This document shows, piece by piece, positions 5,547 through 9,628 of a stretch of DNA of 9,628 bases. Every line of letters begins with the position of its first letter. Positions within the stretch are counted from its first letter, which is position 1. The notes beneath the pieces are model-generated. The model was not told the DNA's origin. It worked only from the letters and a program-made list of their open reading frames with translations, and did not search any database. The position numbers and the translations under genes are program-made. The stretch comes from VFMC01 sp037130535 (GTDB lineage Bacteria > Actinomycetota > Acidimicrobiia > Acidimicrobiales > Ilumatobacteraceae), in NCBI GenBank assembly GCA_037130535.1, contig JBAXSU010000136.1, positions 1 to 9,628 of the forward strand, given 5' to 3'.

Positions 5547-6937
5547 CGCGCCGCCTTCGCGGCGCGTCGTCGGGTGCGGCGCTCGAGCCGGCGGGCACTG
5601 CGTGCTTCCAGTCGCTCGCCGACACTGAGCGTGTCGGGCACCTCGCCGAGCTGGCGGGCGGTGGAGTCGCTGATGCGCACCAGTAGCGCCAAGATGATGT
5701 AGTTGGCGAGCAGGCTCGAGCCGCCGTAACTGACGAACGGCAGGGTGATGCCGGTGAGCGGCACCACCCTGATGACACCGCCGATGATGATGAACGCCTG
5801 GATGCCGATGATGGCGGTGAGGCCGGTGGCGAGGATCTTCTCGAAGGGGCGTTCGGCGCGGATGGCGATGCGCAGACCGGCGCCGATGATGAGCAGAAAG
5901 GCGATGAGGATGCCCGTGGCGCCGACGAGGCCGAGCTCTTCACCGATGGCGGCGAAGATGAAGTCGTTCTTCACCTCGGGGATCTTGTTGGGGCTGCCGA
6001 GGCCGAGGCCGGTGCCGCCCACGCCGCCGTTGGCCAAGGCGAACATCGACTGGACGATCTGGTAGCCGCGGCCCTCGTAGTAGGGCCACGGGTCGCGCCA
6101 AATGGTGACGCGGGTCTGCACGTTGGCGAACGTCTTCCACGCCACGAACGCGGCGCCGGCGAACAGCACGCCGCCGATGACTAGGAAGCTGGCCCGCTCG
6201 GTGGCCACCCACAGCATCACGACGAACATCGCGAAGAACAGCAGGCTGGCACCGAGGTCTTTCAGGCCCACCATCACGATCACCGAAAAGCCCCAGGCGA
6301 GCAGGATGGGGAACAGGTGGCGTGGTTCGGGCAGGCGGAACGGGCCCACCTTCCAGGTGCCGGTGGCGATGAGCTCGCGGCGTTCGGCGAGGTACCCGGC
6401 GAAGAACAGCGCAAGGCACAACTTGGCGAATTCGCCGGGCTGGAAGTTGATCGGGCCGATGCTCACCCAGATGCGCGCGCCGCCGAACGTGCGGCCGATG
6501 CCGGGCACGAGAGGGAGCAGCAGCAGGACGGCGCCGAGGGCGAAGAAGGTCCACTTGTAGCGGGCGAGGTCGGACGGGCGTTGGACGACGACGAGGGTGG
6601 CGATGTAGGCGCCGACGGCGATGAGACTCCACGTGGTCTGCAGGCCGGCGAGGCGGTCGTCGAGCCGGGTGATCATCACATAGCCGATGCCATGCAGCAG
6701 CGCGGCGAGGGGGAGCAGGGTGGGCTCGGCGCCGCTGGCCAGCAGGCGGGTGGCGAGGTGGGCCAGCAGGAGCAGGCCCAGCAGGGCGATGAGGAACGGC
6801 ACGATGATGGGCGGGATCTCGGCGTTCTTGCCCAGTGAGGCGAGGGTGTAGGCGATGGCGGTGACCACACCGGCCATCACGACGAGGCCCAACTCGGTGC
6901 CCCGACGCGCTGCCGCGATCGGTGACGAGGTGCTCAT
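5543..6937 (-). CDS. rodA: SEDS-family peptidoglycan glycosyltransferase RodA (FtsW/RodA/SpoVE)
   Basis: 464 residues, mostly hydrophobic, with about ten to twelve membrane helices; mycobacterial RodA is about 469. SEDS proteins polymerise lipid II into glycan strands. Family signatures are visible: QPGEFAK (166-172), KDLGASL (226-232), the long extracytoplasmic loop with GRGYQIVQS (289-297) and GLGLGSPNKIPE (310-321), NDFIFAAIGEELG (324-336) and LPFVSYGGSS (399-408). Asp325 in DFIFA aligns with the essential SEDS aspartate (Asp297 of E. coli FtsW). The C-terminus (about 440-464) is a highly basic cytoplasmic tail. The ATG at 6937 starts a typical short basic N-terminus and overlaps the pstP stop as ATGA. 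The open frame further upstream is Arg/His-rich low complexity antisense to pstP coding and is rejected. There is no Shine-Dalgarno, so start depends on coupling to pstP. Confidence 0.96.
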   Translation of the reverse strand: MSTSSPIAAARRGTELGLVVMAGVVTAIAYTLASLGKNAEIPPIIVPFLIALLGLLLLAHLATRLLASGAEPTLLPLAALLHGIGYVMITRLDDRLAGLQTTWSLIAVGAYIATLVVVQRPSDLARYKWTFFALGAVLLLLPLVPGIGRTFGGARIWVSIGPINFQPGEFAKLCLALFFAGYLAERRELIATGTWKVGPFRLPEPRHLFPILLAWGFSVIVMVGLKDLGASLLFFAMFVVMLWVATERASFLVIGGVLFAGAAFVAWKTFANVQTRVTIWRDPWPYYEGRGYQIVQSMFALANGGVGGTGLGLGSPNKIPEVKNDFIFAAIGEELGLVGATGILIAFLLIIGAGLRIAIRAERPFEKILATGLTAIIGIQAFIIIGGVIRVVPLTGITLPFVSYGGSSLLANYIILALLVRISDSTARQLGEVPDTLSVGERLEARSARRLERRTRRRAAKAAR

Positions 6938-8031
6938 GGGGCGAGGGTGGTCAGCGGGGTCGTCGTCGAGGTGACGAGCACGGTGCTGGGCACGGTGCTG
7001 GTGGGCGTGGGGGTGTCGGTGCTGCTGACGGCCACGGCGATGAGGGTGATGATGACGGTGAGCACGACGGCGACGAGCAGCAGGAACAACAAGGTGCGGC
7101 CGGTGATCTGCCGGGTGCGCAGCGAGGTGGGGGTTGCCGTGGCGACAGGTACCACCGGGTCGGCGGCGACACCGCCGATGATGGGCGTGCCGAGGGTGGG
7201 TGCGGGCGGCGCGTCGCTGCCGGCGACGATGCCAGCAGCCAGGTCGGCGGCCAGCGCAGCGGCGAGTTCGTCGGGTGTGGCGGCTGGCGCGGGTTCGTCG
7301 CCTTCCAGTATGTCGACCACCACGACGGTCACGTTGTCGCGGCCGCCGTTGGCCAGTGCCGCGTCGACGAGTTGCTGAGCCGCCACCTGCGGGTCGTCGT
7401 GCTGGCGGGCGATGGCGGCGATGCTGTCGTCGTCGACCTCGTCGACCAGGCCGTCGCTGCACAGGATGTAGCGCTCGCCGCGCACGAGGGGCAGCAGCCA
7501 CGAGTCGACGCGCACGCTGGGTTCGATGCCGAGGGCGCGGGTGACGATGTTGCGGCGCGGGTGGTGGCGGGCTTCGTCTTCGGTGATGTGGCCGGTGGCC
7601 AGCAGTTCCTGTACGTAGCTGTGGTCGATGGTGGCGCGGCGGAGGTGGCCGTGGGCCAGCACGTAGGTGCGGCTGTCGCCGACGTTGGCGAGTGCGAGTT
7701 GGGTGGGGGTGCTGTCGGTGGCGGGCACCACGGCGAGCGCGGTGAGGGTGGTGCCCATCCCCATCTGCGCGCTGTTGCGGCGGGCGGTCTGGAAGATGGC
7801 GGCGTTGGCCTCCACCACGGCGGCCTCCATCACCTCGGTGCTGGGTGCGCCAGTGGCGAGGCGATCGCGTAGCACGTCGGCGGCCATCGCGCTGGCCACT
7901 TCGCCGGCCTGGTGGCCACCCATCCCGTCGGCCACCGCGAACACGAGCGGTTCGGCGAGGTACGCGTCTTCGTTGGCTTCGCGCACGCGGCCGGTGTCGG
8001 TGGCGGCGCCCCAGCGCAGCATCTCGCTCAT
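6934..8031 (-). CDS. pstP: PP2C-type Ser/Thr protein phosphatase PstP
   Basis: 365 residues. The PPM/PP2C catalytic domain covers about 5-243 with the metal-binding acidic motifs intact: ANEDAY (Glu21-Asp22), VADGMGGH (Asp35), CSDGL (Asp193) and GGRDNVT (Asp232). It removes phosphate from PknB, its substrates and wall proteins, with Mn/Mg in the active site. A linker rich in Ala/Pro leads to one membrane helix (about 314-336) and a Ser/Thr/Pro-rich extracytoplasmic tail of about 29 residues. Mycobacterial PstP (about 514 residues, from memory) has a far longer outer domain, so this is a short form. The start ATG at 8031 overlaps the fhaB stop as ATGA and has GGAGG 4 bases upstream (8040-8036), the best ribosome binding site in the operon. 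A longer in-frame extension upstream lies over fhaB and is not credible. Confidence 0.96.
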   Translation of the reverse strand: MSEMLRWGAATDTGRVREANEDAYLAEPLVFAVADGMGGHQAGEVASAMAADVLRDRLATGAPSTEVMEAAVVEANAAIFQTARRNSAQMGMGTTLTALAVVPATDSTPTQLALANVGDSRTYVLAHGHLRRATIDHSYVQELLATGHITEDEARHHPRRNIVTRALGIEPSVRVDSWLLPLVRGERYILCSDGLVDEVDDDSIAAIARQHDDPQVAAQQLVDAALANGGRDNVTVVVVDILEGDEPAPAATPDELAAALAADLAAGIVAGSDAPPAPTLGTPIIGGVAADPVVPVATATPTSLRTRQITGRTLLFLLLVAVVLTVIITLIAVAVSSTDTPTPTSTVPSTVLVTSTTTPLTTLAP

Positions 8032-8525
8032 TGGGCCTCCAGCACGGTGGAGCCGATCTGCAGTCGGTCGCCTTTGGTGATGGGCAGGGCGCCCACCAGT
8101 CGGCCGCCGTTCAGGTAGCTGCCGTTGGTGGAGCCGATGTCTTCCACCATCGTGCCGTCCTCGGTCTGGAACAGGCGGGCGTGCACGGTGGACACGAAGG
8201 CGTCGTCCTGGATGGAGATCGTGGCGGTGGGGCTGCGGCCGATGGTGATCTCGGTACCCACCACGAAGGTGGCGCCCTTGCGTTCGCGGGGCTGTTGCAC
8301 GACGAGTTTGGTGACGGTGCCGCGCCTGCGGCGGGCTTTGGTGGGTGGCACCGGGTCGATGCCTGGCCGTGGTGCGGTGGCGGTACCGGCGTCGGCCTCG
8401 ACGGGTGTGCGGCCCACTCGCGGGCCGCGCACCTCGCTCCACACGGCCCACAGCACGCGGGCGAAGAACAGGTACAGCAACGCGAGAAACGCGATCTTGA
8501 GGATTCCGAGCAGCGAGTCGCTCAT
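8028..8525 (-). CDS. fhaB: FHA-domain protein FhaB (FipA), membrane-anchored
   Basis: 165 residues (mycobacterial FhaB about 155). An N-terminal membrane helix (about 7-29) is followed by a Pro/Ala and Arg-rich linker (about 35-72, with four consecutive Arg) and one FHA domain (about 73-163). FHA domains bind phosphothreonine peptides. Conserved positions are TIGR (Gly96-Arg97), STVH (Ser112, His115), GSTNG (131-135) and LNG (138-140). The S-T-x-H form in place of SRxH is also, as I recall, what FhaB orthologues have. In mycobacteria FhaB links PknA/PknB phosphorylation to FtsZ, FtsQ and wall synthesis. The ATG at 8525 lies 10 bases after the fhaA stop with no strong Shine-Dalgarno. Its stop overlaps the pstP start (ATGA). 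Confidence 0.95.
   Translation of the reverse strand: MSDSLLGILKIAFLALLYLFFARVLWAVWSEVRGPRVGRTPVEADAGTATAPRPGIDPVPPTKARRRRGTVTKLVVQQPRERKGATFVVGTEITIGRSPTATISIQDDAFVSTVHARLFQTEDGTMVEDIGSTNGSYLNGGRLVGALPITKGDRLQIGSTVLEAQ
8036..8040 (-). promoter_or_regulatory. Ribosome binding site of pstP (GGAGG)
   Basis: GGAGG on the minus strand ends 4 bases before the pstP ATG and lies inside the 3' end of fhaB. It is the only strong Shine-Dalgarno I see in the operon. It fixes the pstP start and suggests the phosphatase can be translated partly independently of fhaB. Confidence 0.7.
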
Positions 8526-8535
8526 CCGGCGTGCG

Positions 8536-9420
8536 TTACGACGCCTCGAAGCGCAGGTGCGTGTTGCCCACGGTGATGATGTCGCCTGCGGCCAGCGTGT
8601 GCTCGCCGGTGATGCGCTGACCGTTCACCTTGGTGCCGTTGGTGGAGCCGAGGTCGACGACGGTGGTGTCCTGCAGGCCGCGCCGGATCTCGGCGTGGCG
8701 GCGGCTGGTGTTCGGGTCGTTCAGCACGATGGTGCACTCGGGCAGGCGGCCGATGGTGATGGCGTGGGCGGTGACGGCGAGGCGTTGGCCCGACGGCAGC
8801 ACGATGGTGGCCGGTGCACTGTGCAGCACCGGGGCGACGGGCGCGGCGGCGGCTGCTGCGGGCACAGCGGCGACTGCCGGCACTGGGACGTCGTCGATGG
8901 CGGGGGTGATGGTGAAGCCGGGCAGCGGCATCTCCGTGGCGGCCGGCACGGCGGGTGCGAGCGGTGCCACGGGAGCCTGGGCCACGGGTGCGGGAGCCGG
9001 CGCGACTGCGGCTGCGGGTGCGGGTGCCGGTACGACGGGCGCTGCGAGCGGGGCTTCGCGGAGGTGCGAGAAGATGCCGAAGCGACCCGGCTTGAGGTTG
9101 TTGTCGACCTCGAACGCGATCGAGACCGGGCCGACGAAGTGGTAGCCCTCGTCGCGGGCGTACTCGCGGGCAGCCTCGGTGAGTTCGTGGCGCAGCGCCG
9201 AGTCGATGTCTTTGAAGCCGGCGTGATCGGCGGGGCTGAGATAGAAGGTGAAGGCGTTGGGGACGATGCGGCGGCCATTCACATCGACGCTGCGATGGTC
9301 GTCGATATCGCGCAGCAGACGGCGGCCGAGCTCGACGGGGCGGAGGGTGGTGCGGGAGGAACGCGAGAACACGTTCTCGACCATACGCTCCAGCGCCTGC
9401 TCAACGGACTGCAGACCCAT
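8536..9420 (-). CDS. fhaA: FHA-domain adaptor protein FhaA (DUF3662 plus FHA)
   Basis: 294 residues, much shorter than mycobacterial FhaA (about 527). The N-terminal FhaA/DUF3662 domain spans about 1-118 (GLQSVEQALERMVENVFSR, then LRPVELGRRLLR and VPNAFTFYLSP). An Ala/Pro-rich unstructured linker (about 124-204, PAPAPA-like) follows, then an FHA domain (about 205-292) with TIGR (Gly224-Arg225), SRRH (239-242), GSTNG (258-262) and VNG (265-267). All phosphothreonine-contacting positions are present. In mycobacteria FhaA binds phosphorylated MviN/MurJ pseudokinase and PknB, controlling lipid II export and polar wall growth. It is soluble and cytoplasmic. The ATG at 9420 begins the conserved N-terminus. 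No Shine-Dalgarno is visible, and a TAGCAT -10-like element lies 10 bases upstream. It is the first gene of the operon. The difference in length is nearly all linker. Confidence 0.95.
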   Translation of the reverse strand: MGLQSVEQALERMVENVFSRSSRTTLRPVELGRRLLRDIDDHRSVDVNGRRIVPNAFTFYLSPADHAGFKDIDSALRHELTEAAREYARDEGYHFVGPVSIAFEVDNNLKPGRFGIFSHLREAPLAAPVVPAPAPAAAVAPAPAPVAQAPVAPLAPAVPAATEMPLPGFTITPAIDDVPVPAVAAVPAAAAAAPVAPVLHSAPATIVLPSGQRLAVTAHAITIGRLPECTIVLNDPNTSRRHAEIRRGLQDTTVVDLGSTNGTKVNGQRITGEHTLAAGDIITVGNTHLRFEAS

Positions 9421-9430
9421 AGTTTTCGGA

Positions 9431-9436
9431 ATGCTA
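9431..9436 (-). promoter_or_regulatory. -10 element (TAGCAT) of the fhaA operon promoter
   Basis: The minus strand reads TAGCAT, a TANNNT -10, followed by 10 bases to the fhaA ATG, so the 5' leader would be only a few bases. No TTGACN-like -35 stands out at the right distance. Instead, that position is occupied by a perfect palindrome (9449-9469). As the first gene of a six-gene operon, fhaA must have its promoter in this 115-base gap. Confidence 0.45.
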
Positions 9437-9448
9437 CTGCCGGTGTGG

Positions 9449-9469
9449 CACGGCCGGCTGTCGGCCGTG
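9449..9469. promoter_or_regulatory. Perfect 8-bp inverted repeat over the fhaA -35 region, candidate operator
   Basis: CACGGCCG (9449-9456) and CGGCCGTG (9462-9469) are exact reverse complements separated by 5 bases (half-sites 13 bp apart). The repeat lies 12-33 bases upstream of the fhaA -10, covering the place where a -35 would be, and is outside any gene. No gene reads into it from the left on the plus strand, so a terminator role is unlikely. A dimeric regulator site is the natural reading, though GC-rich palindromes also occur by chance. Confidence 0.4.
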
Positions 9470-9492
9470 GGGGCGCGGGTGCCGCCGGCGTG

Positions 9493-9521
9493 TTGGGCTG
9501 CCTTGCGCGAGTTGGTAAACT
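9493..9521 (+). promoter_or_regulatory. Promoter of the tRNA-Leu gene
   Basis: TTGGGC (9493-9498) and TAAACT (9516-9521) are separated by exactly 17 bases, a good sigma-70-type pair. The expected start near 9528 is a few bases upstream of the mature tRNA 5' end at 9536. It diverges from the fhaA promoter. Confidence 0.6.
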
Positions 9522-9535
9522 TCCGGTCTTCACTC

Positions 9536-9618
9536 GGGCGAGTGGCGAAATGGCAGACGCGCTGGCTTCAGGTGCCAGTATTCGAAAGGATGTGGGGGTT
9601 CAAGTCCCCCCTCGCCCA
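9536..9618 (+). tRNA. tRNA-Leu (anticodon CAG)
   Basis: An 83-base class II tRNA. The acceptor stem GGGCGAG (9536-9542) pairs fully with CTCGCCC (9611-9617), with discriminator A9618. The D-arm is GCG/CGC (9545-9547, 9558-9560) with GG in the loop. Anticodon stem CTGGC/GCCAG (9562-9566, 9574-9578) closes the loop TTCAGGT, with anticodon CAG at 9569-9571 decoding CUG. The long variable arm has stem ATTC/GGAT (9580-9583, 9588-9591). The T-arm is GGGGG/CCCCC around TTCAAGT (9594-9610). CCA is not encoded (CTTG follows). A tRNA-Leu(CAG) upstream of fhaA is, from memory, also found in mycobacteria. Confidence 0.96.
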
Positions 9619-9628
9619 CTTGATGCGG

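Noticed and set aside
3960..5702. Open frame of 580 codons on the plus strand antisense to pbpA
   Set aside because: It is the antisense of a transpeptidase with all motifs intact. It is a codon-bias artefact that also runs across the ends of rodA and the pknB start.
6938..7501. Upstream extension of the rodA frame
   Set aside because: It is Arg/His-rich and overlaps pstP in another frame. The ATGA overlap at 6937 gives the expected SEDS N-terminus.
8032..8451. Upstream extension of the pstP frame to 505 codons
   Set aside because: It overlaps the FHA domain of fhaB in another frame. The ATG at 8031 with GGAGG upstream starts the canonical PP2C domain.
9536..9628. tRNA-Leu 3' end as an integration (att) site
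   Set aside because: Only ten bases follow the tRNA in the window, so no attachment repeat or integrase can be seen.
1..9628. CRISPR array, insertion sequence, toxin-antitoxin or defence genes
   Set aside because: I found no spaced direct repeats, transposase motifs or unexplained gene-sized gaps. The whole window is accounted for by conserved chromosomal genes.

Overview
The window is high-GC, almost gap-free DNA from an actinomycete-type bacterium (Actinomycetota). The gene order fhaA-fhaB-pstP-rodA-pbpA-pknB (minus strand), convergent with trpG/pabA, then crgA, and preceded by a divergent tRNA-Leu, is the conserved actinobacterial cell-growth, division and Ser/Thr-kinase locus known from mycobacteria and streptomycetes, where it lies near oriC. 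The missing pknA, the short FhaA linker, the short PstP tail and the poly-threonine ends point to a deep actinobacterial branch. My guess is Acidimicrobiia (Ilumatobacter-like), but that is inference.

Layout. Bases 1-617 (+) hold the C-terminal part of a thiolase whose start lies outside the window. Bases 674-940 (+) encode an 88-residue membrane-anchored protein with a Cys-rich motif and unknown function. A palindrome at 940-960 resembles two head-to-head DnaA boxes. crgA (992-1291, -) and the glutaminase trpG/pabA (1316-1906, +) diverge from a 24-bp interval with overlapping -10 elements. Overlapping hairpins at 1905-1930 separate trpG from the convergent pknB. The long minus-strand operon then runs, in transcription order, fhaA (9420-8536), fhaB (8525-8028), pstP (8031-6934), rodA (6937-5543), pbpA (5546-4041), pknB (3973-1937). 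Three junctions are 4-base ATGA stop/start overlaps. A tRNA-Leu(CAG) lies divergently at 9536-9618 with its own promoter. No gap exceeds about 120 bases.

How the genes work together. RodA (SEDS glycosyltransferase) and PbpA (class B transpeptidase) form a peptidoglycan polymerase/crosslinker pair. PknB senses the cell wall through four extracytoplasmic PASTA domains and phosphorylates cytoplasmic targets. PstP reverses this. FhaA and FhaB are phosphothreonine-reading FHA adaptors. CrgA is a two-helix membrane protein of the divisome. The window therefore holds one phospho-signalling and wall-synthesis module.

No clearly novel system is visible. The points most worth a second look are the apparently leaderless, partly bidirectional promoters, a perfect palindrome over the fhaA promoter, the absence of pknA, the loss of one conserved activation-loop Thr in PknB, the tandem-duplicated poly-Thr tail, the DnaA-box palindrome and the uncharacterised small membrane protein.
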